Shown here piece by piece: positions 33,972 through 43,033 of a DNA stretch of 64,000 bases (positions are counted from its first letter, which is position 1; each line of letters starts with the position of its first letter). The position numbers and the translations under genes are program-made. The stretch comes from Rugamonas rivuli (lineage in GTDB: Bacteria; Pseudomonadota; Gammaproteobacteria; Burkholderiales; Burkholderiaceae_D), in assembly GCF_009380165.1 (NCBI RefSeq), contig NZ_WHUF01000006.1, positions 372,001 to 436,000 of the forward strand, given 5' to 3'. Under the pieces are notes generated by a model. It had not been told where the DNA came from and searched no databases. It saw only the letters and a list, made by a program, of their open reading frames with translations.

Positions 33972-35425
33972 AGGTTGGTGAAGGCGATGTGCTTGGACTC
34001 CAGGAAGTCGTCGATCGACGTCATGCCGTTCAGTCGCCCCTGACCCGACTGCTTGTAGCCGCCTTCCTCGAACTCATCGAACACCTGCGCCCAGTCGTTG
34101 ATCCAGATCGTGCCAGCCTTGATCTTGCGGGCCACGCGCAACGAGCGTTTGGTGTCGCGCGTCCAGATGGCTGCGGCCAGGCCGTACTCGCTGTCGTTGG
34201 CCAGCGCCAGGGCTTCCTGCTCGCTGTCGAACACCTGCAGCGTCATCACCGGGCCGAAGGTTTCCTCCTGCACGATAGGCAGCTTGGCGTCGCAGACTTC
34301 CAGCAGCGTAGGGCGGTAGAAGGCGCCGGCGGCAAGCGGGCCTTCGTTGACAGGGCCGCCGCGCAGCAGTACCTTGGCGCCGGCAGCGATGGCACGGTTC
34401 ACCACCGCATCGACGCGCGCCACGTTGGCCTTGTCGATCAGCGGGCCCATGTCGCTGTCCGCATCGGCGGCAGGGCCGACACGCACCGCCTCCAGCCGTG
34501 CCGCGAGACGCTCGCGCACCTGTTGCGCGATGTCGCGGTGCACCAGCAAGCGCGAACTGGTCATGCAGAACTGGCCAGCGAACACGGTCAGCGATTTCTC
34601 GATTACCGGCAGCGCCGCATCCAGATCGGCATCGTCGAACAGCAGGTGCGGCGTCTTGCCGCCCAGTTCCAGGCCGAAGCGCTTGAGCTGCTGCGCGCCC
34701 ACGGCCGATATGGCCTGGCCGGTGCGGGTGGAACCGGTGAAGCTGATGACGGGAACGTCCGGCGACGCCACCATCAGCTTGGCGCCTTCCGCGCCGGACT
34801 CGGTGAACATATTGATCACGCCACGCGGCAGCGATGGCGCTTCCGACATGATGCGCGCCACCAGCGCGTTGACCTGCGCCGTCTGGCTCGGCATCTTGAT
34901 GACCACCGTGGTGCCCGCCGCCAGCGCAGGCGCCAGCGAGCGTACCATCAGAATCACCGGTGAATTCCACGGCACCATTATGCCGGCCACGCCGACCGGC
35001 TCGCGCAGCAGCACGGAGACCGCGTTGGGGCGCGGCGAACCGCTGCGGCCCAATTCGGTGCGCGCCAGCGCGCCCGCGAAGCGCAGCTTGGACGGCACCA
35101 TGTCGACTTCAAAGCCGGCTTCCGGCTTGATCTTGCCGTTCTCCGTTGCCAGCAGTTCGATCAGCGTTTCGCGGTGGCGTTCGAAGGATGCCGCCAGTTC
35201 TTCCAGCACGCGGGCGCGCAGGATCGCGTCCTCCGCCCAGGCGCTCTGTTCGAAAGCCTGGCGGGCTGCCGTGATGGCCAGCGCCGCTTCGTGTGCGCCG
35301 CCGTCGGCGTAGGTGCCGATCACGCCGCCGGTGGCGGGGTTGTACGACTCGCGGATATCGTCGGAGCTTAGCCATTCGCCGTTGATCCAGTGACGGGCCA
35401 GCGTGTTGTGTTCAGGTTTGTTCAT
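33968..35425 (-). CDS. NAD(P)-dependent aldehyde dehydrogenase
   Basis: 485 residues from ATG 35425 (MNKPEHNTLARHWINGEW); a longer reading to 35569 is not needed. It oxidises an aldehyde to the acid. Motifs: VPWNSPVILMVRSLAPALAAG (cofactor site), SFTGSTRTGQAI, catalytic Glu in LELGGKTPHLL and catalytic Cys in FAGQFCMTSSRLLVH, then QEETFGPVMTLQVF. It lies 17 bases after a GMC alcohol oxidase/dehydrogenase, so the two probably work in sequence (alcohol to aldehyde to acid). The substrate is not determinable; the pair resembles betA/betB but could act on aromatic or terpenoid alcohols. Confidence 0.93.
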   Translation of the reverse strand: MNKPEHNTLARHWINGEWLSSDDIRESYNPATGGVIGTYADGGAHEAALAITAARQAFEQSAWAEDAILRARVLEELAASFERHRETLIELLATENGKIKPEAGFEVDMVPSKLRFAGALARTELGRSGSPRPNAVSVLLREPVGVAGIMVPWNSPVILMVRSLAPALAAGTTVVIKMPSQTAQVNALVARIMSEAPSLPRGVINMFTESGAEGAKLMVASPDVPVISFTGSTRTGQAISAVGAQQLKRFGLELGGKTPHLLFDDADLDAALPVIEKSLTVFAGQFCMTSSRLLVHRDIAQQVRERLAARLEAVRVGPAADADSDMGPLIDKANVARVDAVVNRAIAAGAKVLLRGGPVNEGPLAAGAFYRPTLLEVCDAKLPIVQEETFGPVMTLQVFDSEQEALALANDSEYGLAAAIWTRDTKRSLRVARKIKAGTIWINDWAQVFDEFEEGGYKQSGQGRLNGMTSIDDFLESKHIAFTNL

Positions 35426-35442
35426 GATCGTTCTCGGTGAGG

Positions 35443-36966
35443 TCAGAAGAAACGCGCGGCCGCGTGTTCGGCGATCGCGATGGTGGTGATGTTGGTGGCG
35501 ACCGACACGGTGTCCGGGAAAATCGAAGCGTCCACCACGCGCAGGCCGGTCACGCCGCGCACGCGGCATTCGAGGTCCAGCACCGCATGTGGATCGCCAT
35601 CGAGGCCCATCGGCACGGTGGATGTCGGATGGTGATAGGTGTCCAGCGTGCCGAGCATGGAGCGTTCGATGGCGCTGTCATCCTGGGCATCCGCGCCCGG
35701 CGCCAGCTCGCTGTGCACCAGCGCGGACAGCGGAGCGGTCTGGCCCAGCTTGCGCGCCAGCTTCACGCCTTCCAGCAGGCGCGCGCGGTCGCCCGCGTCG
35801 GCCAGGAAGTTCAGGTCGATAGATGGTGCGGCCAGCGGATCGCGCGTGGTGATGCGGAACTTGCCTACCGATTGCGGCAGCGTCAGCGCCACCGCCAGCA
35901 CGAAGCCCACTTTGGTGGGGCTGAATTCATGCGGGAACAGGTGGGTGGCGGTGATGTGCAGATCCAGCTCGCCAGGCTTGGCCAGGCTGCTGCGGGTCCA
36001 CAGCTTGGCGCCGATGGCGGGCGACTGTGCGCCGATGGTTTCCGGCTTGGCGGCGTAGGCGTTGTAGTAGAACGGGTGGTCCTTCAGGCGCTGGCCCACC
36101 GGCAGGTCGGCCACCGACGGAATGTCCAGGGCTTCCAGTTCTTTCGCGGGACCGACGCCGGAGCGCAGCAGGATGGCCGCGCTGCCGTAGGTGCCGGCGC
36201 TGAGCACCACTTGCTTCGCTTTGATGACCTGACCATCTGCCAGGCGCACGCCGACCGCTTGCGTGCCGTCGAACAGTACGCGGTCGACCGTGACGCCACC
36301 CTGCACGCGCAGGTTGGCGCGGGCGCGCACGCTGTTGCCAAGGTAAGCCATGCCGGTGTTGACGCGCACGCCGTTGACGACGTTCATGCGGTACGGACCA
36401 ACGCCGTGCGGGTCCGCGCCGTCGAAATCGGAGACGGCCGCGTAGCCGGCGGCGAGGGCCGCGTCGGTGAAGGCTTGCTGCATCGGCGTGGTGTCCGCAC
36501 GCGTCAGCTGGCGCACCGGCAGCGGGCCGCCCTGGCCGTGCAGGTCGGTGGCGCCGCCGTCGCTGTCTTCCAGCCGTTTGAAGGATGGCAGCAGATCGTC
36601 ATAGGACCAGCCGGGCAGGTTCCAGTTCTGGAAGTCGCTGGCGCGGGCGCGGATGGCGACGGCGCCGTTGATGCCGGAGCTGCCGCCCAGGACTTTGCCG
36701 CGCAGGGCGCCGACCGGATGGCGGATGTAGCCTGGCTCGGTCTTGTAGCCCCATTCGTGATCCTGGTCGCCGCCTAGCCGGTCGCTGCTGCTGATGACTG
36801 CGGGGTAGTCCCATGCCGCGTGGGCCGGGCCGGCTTCCAGCAGCAGCACGCTGCGGTCGGGGCGTTCGCTCAGGCGCGAGGCCAGCACGGCGCCGGCCGA
36901 GCCGCCGCCGACCACCAGGATGTCGACGATGTCGTTCAAAACTTTTAGGGAAGAGAGGGAAGTCAT
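35443..36966 (-). CDS. GMC-family FAD-dependent alcohol oxidoreductase (choline-dehydrogenase-like)
   Basis: 507 residues. The FAD-binding motif is VDILVVGGGSAGAVLASRLSE (about 14-34), followed by LLLEAG and GGSSGINGAVAIRA. The C-terminal active-site region has TYHHPTSTVPMG and a final LRVVDASIFPDTVSVATNIT. There is no signal peptide. It oxidises a primary alcohol to an aldehyde with FAD; the ALDH gene downstream would take the product. No strong ribosome site is visible before ATG 36966. It belongs to the seven-gene operon divergent from the LysR gene at 40045. Confidence 0.92.
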   Translation of the reverse strand: MTSLSSLKVLNDIVDILVVGGGSAGAVLASRLSERPDRSVLLLEAGPAHAAWDYPAVISSSDRLGGDQDHEWGYKTEPGYIRHPVGALRGKVLGGSSGINGAVAIRARASDFQNWNLPGWSYDDLLPSFKRLEDSDGGATDLHGQGGPLPVRQLTRADTTPMQQAFTDAALAAGYAAVSDFDGADPHGVGPYRMNVVNGVRVNTGMAYLGNSVRARANLRVQGGVTVDRVLFDGTQAVGVRLADGQVIKAKQVVLSAGTYGSAAILLRSGVGPAKELEALDIPSVADLPVGQRLKDHPFYYNAYAAKPETIGAQSPAIGAKLWTRSSLAKPGELDLHITATHLFPHEFSPTKVGFVLAVALTLPQSVGKFRITTRDPLAAPSIDLNFLADAGDRARLLEGVKLARKLGQTAPLSALVHSELAPGADAQDDSAIERSMLGTLDTYHHPTSTVPMGLDGDPHAVLDLECRVRGVTGLRVVDASIFPDTVSVATNITTIAIAEHAAARFF

Positions 36967-36987
36967 GGCTGTGGTGGAGGTCTGTGG

Positions 36988-37587
36988 TTAGCCGAACAGT
37001 TTGGCGGCGGTCTGGGCGACGACTTCGCCCTGGTGGCGGGCGCCGGCCAGGTCGATGGCGCTGGGCTGGCGCGAGCCGTCGTTGCCGGCGATGGTGCCGG
37101 CGCCGTACGGCGAGCCGCCGACGATTTCCGCCGACGTGGATTGGCCTGCGTGCGTGTACGGCATGCCGACGATGACCATACCGAAGTGCAGCAGGTTGGT
37201 GATCACGGAGAACAGCGTCTGCTCATGGCCGCCATGCTGGGTGCCGGTGGAGGTGAAGGCTGCGCCGACCTTGCCCGTGAAGGCGCCGCGCGCCCACATG
37301 CCGCCGGTCTGGTCGAGGAAGGCCGCCATCTGCGACGCCATGCGGCCGTAGCGGGTGGGCGTGCCGATGATGATGGCGTCGTAGTGTTCCAGCTCGGCGG
37401 CGGTGGCCACCGGTGCGATCTGGTCCAGTTTGAAGTGGCCGCGCTGCGCCACTTCCACCGGCACCGTTTCCGGCACGCGCTTGACATCGACCGTGGCGCC
37501 GGCCGCACTGGCGCCTTCGGCGATGGCATGCGCCATCTGTTCGAGATGTCCGTAGGACGAGTAGTAAAGTACCAAAACCTTGGCCAT
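36988..37587 (-). CDS. wrbA: NAD(P)H:quinone oxidoreductase WrbA
   Basis: 199 residues, the normal WrbA length. Flavodoxin-like fold with FMN loop VLYYSSYGHLEQMAHAIAEGA, then IIIGTPTRYGRMASQM and FTSTGTQHGGHEQTL, all WrbA signatures. It carries out two-electron reduction of quinones, avoiding semiquinone radicals. AGGA precedes ATG 37587. In an operon with GMC, ALDH, ABM and catalase-like proteins it suggests defence against, or metabolism of, redox-active aromatic compounds. Confidence 0.95.
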   Translation of the reverse strand: MAKVLVLYYSSYGHLEQMAHAIAEGASAAGATVDVKRVPETVPVEVAQRGHFKLDQIAPVATAAELEHYDAIIIGTPTRYGRMASQMAAFLDQTGGMWARGAFTGKVGAAFTSTGTQHGGHEQTLFSVITNLLHFGMVIVGMPYTHAGQSTSAEIVGGSPYGAGTIAGNDGSRQPSAIDLAGARHQGEVVAQTAAKLFG

Positions 37588-37604
37588 GAAAATTCCTGTG
37601 TCAG

Positions 37605-38360
37605 TTATTGGGAGATGCCGGCCGCTTGCAGGATCACCTGCGCCACCTCGGCCGGGTGCGAGCGGTGCGCGACGTGGCTGGCTTGCAGGCTGGTGGTCTT
37701 GGCCTTGATGCGGCTGGCCAGCACGCGTTGCAGCTCGGGCGGGATCATGCGGTCCTGCTCACTGACGATGTAGAACGACGGCTTGGTGGTCCAGGCGGCG
37801 GTGCTGATGCGGTCTTCGAAAGCCTTGGCCTGGATCGCGCCTTGGGTGGCGGCCATCACTTTGGTGACGTCGGCCGGCAGGTCTTGTGCGAAGGCGGTGC
37901 TCATGCCCTTGGCCGTCAGCGACAGGTAGTCGTGCGCGTCCTTGACGAATTCGCGCTGGCCTTGCGATGGCGGGTAGTCCTTGCCCAATTCGCCGGTGCT
38001 TTGGCCGCTGCCCGGCGCGAAAGCGGCGACATACACCAGCGCCGCTACTTTGGCGTGGGTGCCGGCTTCGGTGATGACGCTGCCGCCCCACGAGTGGCCG
38101 ACCAGGATCACTTTGCCCGGCGCGGCGTCGATGGAGCGGCGGGTTGCTGCGGCGTCGCCGGCCAGCGAATCGAGGCTGTTCTGCACCGCTTGTACGTGCA
38201 GGCCTTTGGCTTGCAGCAGCGGGATCACTTGCGCCCAGTCGGAGCCGTCGGCGAAGGCGCCGTGCACCAGTACGACCGAGGTAGGTGCAGCGGAGGTCTG
38301 GGCTTGTGCGCCCAGTGCGGAAGTGGCCAGTACGGCCGTGGCGATTGCTTTACGCAGCAT
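37605..38360 (-). CDS. Exported alpha/beta hydrolase
   Basis: 251 residues with a Sec signal peptide (MLRKAIATAVLATSALGAQAQ). The alpha/beta hydrolase core has the oxyanion region VLVHGAFADGSDW, nucleophile elbow VGHSWGGSV (Ser), acid near SEQDRMIPP and the final His in SHVAHRSHPAEV. It resembles the pyrethroid-hydrolase/EstC-like small esterases. A strong AGGAGA ribosome site precedes it. It would act on a substrate in the periplasm, upstream of the cytoplasmic oxidation enzymes of the same operon. Confidence 0.9.
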   Translation of the reverse strand: MLRKAIATAVLATSALGAQAQTSAAPTSVVLVHGAFADGSDWAQVIPLLQAKGLHVQAVQNSLDSLAGDAAATRRSIDAAPGKVILVGHSWGGSVITEAGTHAKVAALVYVAAFAPGSGQSTGELGKDYPPSQGQREFVKDAHDYLSLTAKGMSTAFAQDLPADVTKVMAATQGAIQAKAFEDRISTAAWTTKPSFYIVSEQDRMIPPELQRVLASRIKAKTTSLQASHVAHRSHPAEVAQVILQAAGISQ

Positions 38361-38422
38361 GTTTGTTCTCCTGATGTGATGGTGACTGTGGTGGTTGTGG
38401 TGGGTAGTGCTTCGGTAACTGC

Positions 38423-39370
38423 TTAACGTCTGCGGCTTGCGGCCAGGCGGTAGACCGCGCTGCGCACCGGGACCATGGGATCGTCGGACAGCATCAGTCC
38501 ATCGATCAATTGGCCCGGGTCCAGCGCCAGGTCGCGCGCGGCCTGGACCTGGTCGTCGGCCAGCGCCGTGATTCGCAATTCGCCGAGGTCAATCTCGGCG
38601 CGCGCATCCGGCCCGCTGTGCGGCCAGGCGATGGAGCCGTCGGCGCTGTTGTCCCCAGGGCCGGCCAGCTGGAACTTCAGCCGCATGGAGACCGGCCCTT
38701 GCGCCAGCCGCGTTGCCAGTTCGTCGGCCAGATAGCCGTCGGCCAGCGCCGGCAATTCGTGGTCCGGCACGAAGGCACGGGCCAGCATCGGATCGATGCG
38801 GTAGCGGCCCATGGTCAGCGCGCCGTCGGCGGCGGCCAGCAGGAAGGCATTGACGCCGAAATAGGGCAGCGATGCATAGCTGCGCGGCGCCGGCTTCGGC
38901 GTTTCCAGGTAGTGGCGCGCACTGTCGTGGGCCGCGAGGAAGCGCTCCAGCGGCGCGGCATCGGGTGCGGTTTCGGAGACCGAGGCCGCAATCGCTTGCA
39001 GGAATTCGAGGAACTGCTGCGGCGTCCCCACCGGGAAGCCGTCGAAGGAATGGGCCACGATGTCCGTCTCCGCGCCGCCCTCCAGATGGAAGCGGATACC
39101 CAGGCCACGCGGGCTGGCCATGGGATCGCCGTCCGGCGTCTGCGGCACGCCGCTGAAATTACTGAACCTTAGCGTGACCGGCACCGACTGTCCCTGCAGA
39201 TGCGCTGCGCGGCTCAAGCGCCCGGCTGCGCTGCTGGCGATGAAGGAGCCGCTGGCCACGATGCCTTTCGCATGCGTGGCGCGCTGCCCGGGGTGGCGGC
39301 CGAAGGTGGCTTGCAGCGCAGCCAGCAGGCCTTCCAGCAAGGCGTCACCGCTTGCGTGTTGGTCGCTCAT
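38423..39370 (-). CDS. Catalase-family peroxidase
   Basis: 315 residues, shorter than true catalases and matching the catalase-related (SrpA-like) heme peroxidases. Distal His context is RATHAKGIVASGSF near residue 35, then VPVTLRFSNFSGVPQTPDG and a catalase-like core (RGLGIRFHL, DIVAHSFDGFPVGTP). The C-terminal RSAVYRLAASRR carries the probable proximal Tyr heme ligand. No signal peptide. It likely reduces peroxide at the cost of an organic substrate. It lies 62 bases upstream of the hydrolase in the same operon. Confidence 0.85.
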   Translation of the reverse strand: MSDQHASGDALLEGLLAALQATFGRHPGQRATHAKGIVASGSFIASSAAGRLSRAAHLQGQSVPVTLRFSNFSGVPQTPDGDPMASPRGLGIRFHLEGGAETDIVAHSFDGFPVGTPQQFLEFLQAIAASVSETAPDAAPLERFLAAHDSARHYLETPKPAPRSYASLPYFGVNAFLLAAADGALTMGRYRIDPMLARAFVPDHELPALADGYLADELATRLAQGPVSMRLKFQLAGPGDNSADGSIAWPHSGPDARAEIDLGELRITALADDQVQAARDLALDPGQLIDGLMLSDDPMVPVRSAVYRLAASRRR

Positions 39371-39379
39371 GGCGCTGCC

Positions 39380-39862
39380 TCAGGATGCCTTGAAGGTCTG
39401 GTCCTGGCGGTCCACCCAGGGCTGGAACTTCTCGGCCGGCCAGTTCGGATCGACGTGGGAGATGCGGTCCACGCATTTCCAGACGCCGCCGCGTTTTTCG
39501 AACTTGTCGAAGTAGGTGCCGGTCGACAGGAAGCCTTCGCCGCCTTCGCGCCAGGTGACGACCCAGTTCCATTCGACGGTGGCGGCGTCGCCCGCACCCC
39601 GGATCACGAAGGTGCCCAGCGAGTGGCGCATGCGCTGCATCGGGAACACGCTGTGGGCGTAGTCGTAGAGCTGCTTCATGCCGGCCGGCCCGTCGAACAC
39701 GTTCTGGCGGATGTCGTTCACGGTGAAGCGCGCTTCCGGCCAGTACAGCGACGCGTACAGCTCGGCGGAGGCGCGGCTGGCGTCGTTGTCGATGTAGCGC
39801 TGGTGCAGATGGAGCTGTTCGAAGATTTCGAAGCGGTCGATGGTCGACAGTGGGGCGGTCAT
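39380..39862 (-). CDS. SnoaL-like / NTF2-fold protein
   Basis: 160 residues with a single SnoaL-like (NTF2 superfamily) alpha+beta barrel: IDRFEIFEQLHLHQRYIDN, YWPEARFTVNDIRQNVF, RMRHSLGTFVIRG and ATVEWNWVVTWREGG. The family includes polyketide cyclases, dehydratases and ring-hydroxylating dioxygenase beta subunits. It is the first gene of the minus-strand operon, with AAGGAG before ATG 39862, and faces the LysR regulator across 182 bp. Confidence 0.87.
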   Translation of the reverse strand: MTAPLSTIDRFEIFEQLHLHQRYIDNDASRASAELYASLYWPEARFTVNDIRQNVFDGPAGMKQLYDYAHSVFPMQRMRHSLGTFVIRGAGDAATVEWNWVVTWREGGEGFLSTGTYFDKFEKRGGVWKCVDRISHVDPNWPAEKFQPWVDRQDQTFKAS

Positions 39863-39912
39863 GGTGAAGCTCCTTGCGGTGGGTGGTAGGGAAAAGCGAG
39901 CTCATTCTAGAT

Positions 39913-39924
39913 TTGTATAGACAA
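39913..39924. promoter_or_regulatory. Dyad TTGT-ATAG-ACAA in the LysR/operon divergent region
   Basis: A short perfect dyad about 50 bases upstream of the SnoaL-like gene. On the minus strand it overlaps a possible -10 (TATACA) with TTCCAC 18 bp before it. It is a candidate binding site for the divergent LysR protein, but it is only 12 bp long. Confidence 0.3.
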
Positions 39925-40044
39925 GTGTCGGTAGTCCGTGGAAACTGTCAGCTCCTTCCCATGCGTGGAACAGTGCAGCCGCTGCCTGCGTGCTATAGTC
40001 CCGCCCGTTTTTTTGATAACTCTTCTTAACAACTTCCCTCGCTT

Positions 40045-41007
40045 ATGCTTGACCTGAACGACCTTCAATACTTTGTGATGGTGATCGACCACGGCGGCTT
40101 CAACCCCACGGCGCGGGCGCTGGGCATACCCAAATCAAGCCTGAGCCGTCGTATCGCGCTGCTGGAAGAGCGGCTGGGCGTGCGCCTGATCGTGCGTAAC
40201 ACGCGCAGCTTCAAGGCGACCGAGGTGGGCCAGAACTACTACACGCATTGCCGCGCCATGCTGTCTGCCGCCGCCGCCGCAGAGGAGTCGGTGGCGATGA
40301 GCAGCAACGAGCCAGCCGGCCTGCTGCGCCTGACCTGCCCGATCGCCTTGCTGGAGGAGTGCGTCGGCCTGATGATCGTGCAGTTCATGCTGCAGTACCC
40401 GCGCGTGGAAGTGCAGCTGGAGGCCAGCAACCGCAGCGTGGACGTGGTGGCGGAAGGCGTGGACATCGCGCTGCGCGTGCGCGTGCCACCGTTCGAGGAT
40501 TCGGATTTGATTTCACGCGAGCTGTCGCAGCGCGTACAGCGGCTGGTGGCCAGCCCGGAGCTGTTGCAGCGCCTGGGCGCGCCGACAACGCCGGAGGATC
40601 TGGCGCGCTTCCCCAGCGCGCATCACGGCAAGGTGCAGCGCGACTACAGCTGGACGCTGCATCACCAGAGTGGCGCGAGCAGCACGGTGCGGCACCGCCC
40701 GCGCCTGGCGGTCAACGATATGCGCATGCTGCGCCTGGCCGCGCTGCGCGGGGTCGGCATCGTGCAGCTGCCGAGCGCGCAGGTGCACGACGACCTGGCG
40801 CAGCGGCAGCTGATCGAGGTCTTGCCCGGCTGGGCGCCGAAGACCGAAGTGATCTACGCGGTGATGCCGACCCGGCGCGGCATGCTGCCGGCCACGCGCT
40901 TGCTGGTGGATTTTCTGGCCGAGCGTTTCATGCTGCTTGACGATCCGTTCCGCGGCCCGGCCGGTGGCGCGGCTTGCCAGATCGGCCCGTCCTCACCGCA
41001 GCCCTGA
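40045..41007 (+). CDS. LysR-family transcriptional regulator (divergent from the oxidoreductase operon)
   Basis: 320 residues. The N-terminal winged HTH is DLNDLQYFVMVIDHGGFNPT, then ALGIPKSSLSRRIALLEERLG. The ligand-binding domain (about 90-300) follows. The sequence belongs to the CrgA/DsdC-like group of LysR regulators common in betaproteobacteria. Divergent placement makes it the probable activator of the seven-gene oxidoreductase operon. Its 3' end overlaps the convergent hydrolase gene by 15 bases. Confidence 0.94.
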   Translation: MLDLNDLQYFVMVIDHGGFNPTARALGIPKSSLSRRIALLEERLGVRLIVRNTRSFKATEVGQNYYTHCRAMLSAAAAAEESVAMSSNEPAGLLRLTCPIALLEECVGLMIVQFMLQYPRVEVQLEASNRSVDVVAEGVDIALRVRVPPFEDSDLISRELSQRVQRLVASPELLQRLGAPTTPEDLARFPSAHHGKVQRDYSWTLHHQSGASSTVRHRPRLAVNDMRMLRLAALRGVGIVQLPSAQVHDDLAQRQLIEVLPGWAPKTEVIYAVMPTRRGMLPATRLLVDFLAERFMLLDDPFRGPAGGAACQIGPSSPQP

Positions 41008-42012
41008 CGCCCAGCGGACGATGCGCTCCGCGACTGCCGGATCGCTGGTGGTGTCGAGCGCCATCGATTGCATCGGCGGCATGTCGGGCGGCGTGACTTT
41101 GTAGAAGTGGTTCAGCTCCGGGAAGCGGGCCAGTTCCGTCGGCAGATTGCGCCGTCCCTCGTGCAGACGGGCCGCGTGCGCCGGCGGCACCGAGCCATCG
41201 CGCCCGCCCTGCACGATCAGCACCGGCTGGCGCACGCGCGCCAGTTCGGCCACGGGGTCGAAGCGGTCGGTGCTGCGCAGGTAGGCCAGGCTGAATGCTG
41301 GCATGGTCGCCAGCATCGCCGTTTGCGGATCGGCCTGCGCGCCCGCAGGCAAAGGCTCGCCGGCGCGGATGGCGGCGATGGTGCGGTCGAACATAGTCAT
41401 ATCGGAGCTGGCTCCCGGCGGCGCCATCGCGGCCACCTGGTCGCGCAGCAGGCTGAGGATGGGCAGGGCAGGGCCGGACAGCATGACCACGCCGTCGATG
41501 GCCTTCGCGTCGGCGCCGCTGGCCAGCAGGGAGGCCACCAGTGCGCCTTCGCTGTGACCGGCCACGATGAGAGGACGGGCCGGCGCGGCCTTGTGCAGCA
41601 AGGCCAGGCCGGCGGCGGCGGCTTCGGTGCGGGTCGCGAAGTCGGCGTGGCGGGCGGCGGCTTGCGCGTCCACGGTGCGCGAGCCGGTGCCCGGGCCGAT
41701 CTTCGCCATGCGCAGCACGGCGAAGCCACGCTCGCCCAGCTGCGCTGCGAGGTCGGCGTACAGGTGGGGCTTGAGCTGCATGGACGGGTAGTTGCCGTCC
41801 ACGTCGCTGAAGAGTGAGCCCGGCAGCAAAAGCACCGCGCCCCGCGCAGGCCCGGACGGGAAGGTGAGGCGGCAGACGATTTCCACGCCGGCGACGGTGA
41901 CGATGTCGTCCTGTTCGCGCAGCGAGGCCGCGCCGGCAGCCGGCGCGAGGATTGACAGGCTGAGTGCACCGGCCGCCGCGGCGGCCTTGGCTATCTGTTG
42001 AAGCTTACGCAT
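40993..42012 (-). CDS. Exported alpha/beta hydrolase
   Basis: 339 residues with an N-terminal signal sequence (about 1-29: RKLQQIAKAAAAAGALSLSI then PAAGAAS). The alpha/beta hydrolase core has the nucleophile elbow VAGHSEGALVA (Ser), LIVQGGRDGSVPP with the acidic residue, and a His in PELNHFYKV. It is not the same family as the hydrolase at 37605. An AAAGGGA ribosome site precedes ATG 42012. It is probably monocistronic, 47 bases upstream of the NmrA gene stop. Confidence 0.9.
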   Translation of the reverse strand: MRKLQQIAKAAAAAGALSLSILAPAAGAASLREQDDIVTVAGVEIVCRLTFPSGPARGAVLLLPGSLFSDVDGNYPSMQLKPHLYADLAAQLGERGFAVLRMAKIGPGTGSRTVDAQAAARHADFATRTEAAAAGLALLHKAAPARPLIVAGHSEGALVASLLASGADAKAIDGVVMLSGPALPILSLLRDQVAAMAPPGASSDMTMFDRTIAAIRAGEPLPAGAQADPQTAMLATMPAFSLAYLRSTDRFDPVAELARVRQPVLIVQGGRDGSVPPAHAARLHEGRRNLPTELARFPELNHFYKVTPPDMPPMQSMALDTTSDPAVAERIVRWASGLR

Positions 42013-42059
42013 GATGTCCCTTTCCTTGGTGATGAGTGCACCAAGTTTTGGGTATCACG

Positions 42060-42953
42060 TTACGTCAGAGTCAAGCGGTGAAAGACTTGTTCGAGCGTCG
42101 TCGTGCCAGCCCATTCGACCGCGTTGGGATCGCTCTTGATGTCGATATGCGAGTCATTGAGGCTGCGCGTCATTTCGGTGAAGCCGGCAAGAGCGGCTTT
42201 TGAAAAATGGGCATCCGCCAGAGCGTTGGGCCATTCGGCTTCCGGCAGCACCGCCACGTCGACAGGCTTCCGGAGCGCGGCTGAAATAACGGCGGCGACA
42301 TTGTTCGGGGCGTAGTCCTTGGGCCCCGAGAGTGTGACGATGCTGGTCCCTGTTCTTTCTTCTTGCAGCAAGGCCGCTGCGGCGCTGCCGACATCTACCG
42401 TCGCCACCATCGGGATCGCACGCTGTGCCGGCGCCAGAAACGTCGGCAGCGTGCCGCTGCGCATGGCGTGTCCGACCATCGGCATCCAGTTCTCCATGAA
42501 GTAGGCTGCGCGCAGGAAGGTGGTGGGGATACCGGTTGCGCCCAGGCGCTGTTCGAAGCTGCGGTTCATCCCTATCCATCCTGTTCCGCTATCACGGTCG
42601 GCGCCGACCGAGGAGAGGGCCACCAGCCTGGGCACGTTCGCCGCCACCGCAGCGCGCGCCGTGGTATCTGCTATCACGTCTGCGATCTCGAACAGGTCTT
42701 CACGGGTGTACTGCTGCGGGCTGACGACGTAGGCGCCCTGGACCTGGCTGAACGCCTTGGTCATCGAGGCCAGGTCGGTCAGGTCGGCCACGGCGACCTC
42801 TGCGCCGCGTTCGGCCCACGGTTGGCCTTGGGCCGGGTCGCGCACCACGACGCACACAGCCTGGCCTGCGCGCAGCAGCGCATCGGCGGCAGCGGCGCCG
42901 GTGCGGCCGGTCACGCCGAATACTACGTAAGGGAGGGGGAAGTAAGCAGTCAT
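42060..42953 (-). CDS. NmrA/NAD(P)-binding Rossmann-fold protein
   Basis: 297 residues. Dinucleotide motif YVVFGVTGRTGAAAADALLRAG, then VVRDPAQGQPWAERGAEVAVAD, AYVVSPQQYTRED and TFLRAAYFMENW. These features fit the NmrA-like group of atypical short-chain dehydrogenases, which may be enzymes or redox-sensing regulators. AGGAGA precedes ATG 42953. It is divergent from a second LysR gene, which is the likely regulator. Confidence 0.9.
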   Translation of the reverse strand: MTAYFPLPYVVFGVTGRTGAAAADALLRAGQAVCVVVRDPAQGQPWAERGAEVAVADLTDLASMTKAFSQVQGAYVVSPQQYTREDLFEIADVIADTTARAAVAANVPRLVALSSVGADRDSGTGWIGMNRSFEQRLGATGIPTTFLRAAYFMENWMPMVGHAMRSGTLPTFLAPAQRAIPMVATVDVGSAAAALLQEERTGTSIVTLSGPKDYAPNNVAAVISAALRKPVDVAVLPEAEWPNALADAHFSKAALAGFTEMTRSLNDSHIDIKSDPNAVEWAGTTTLEQVFHRLTLT

Positions 42954-42966
42954 ACAGAAATCTCCT

Positions 42967-42984
42967 ATTCAGATGAGCCTGAAT
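42967..42984. promoter_or_regulatory. Palindrome ATTCAG-N6-CTGAAT between NmrA-like and LysR genes
   Basis: A perfect 6-bp inverted repeat with a 6-bp spacer, 14 bases upstream of the NmrA-like start. It has the size and symmetry of a LysR-type operator. If it is the operator, LysR translation is more likely to begin at 43016 or 43034 than at the ATG at 42983, which overlaps it. Confidence 0.45.
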
Positions 42985-43033
42985 GGTGCATGATCGCTCG
43001 ACATACATAAATGGCATGAAAGTCATAGTCAAC

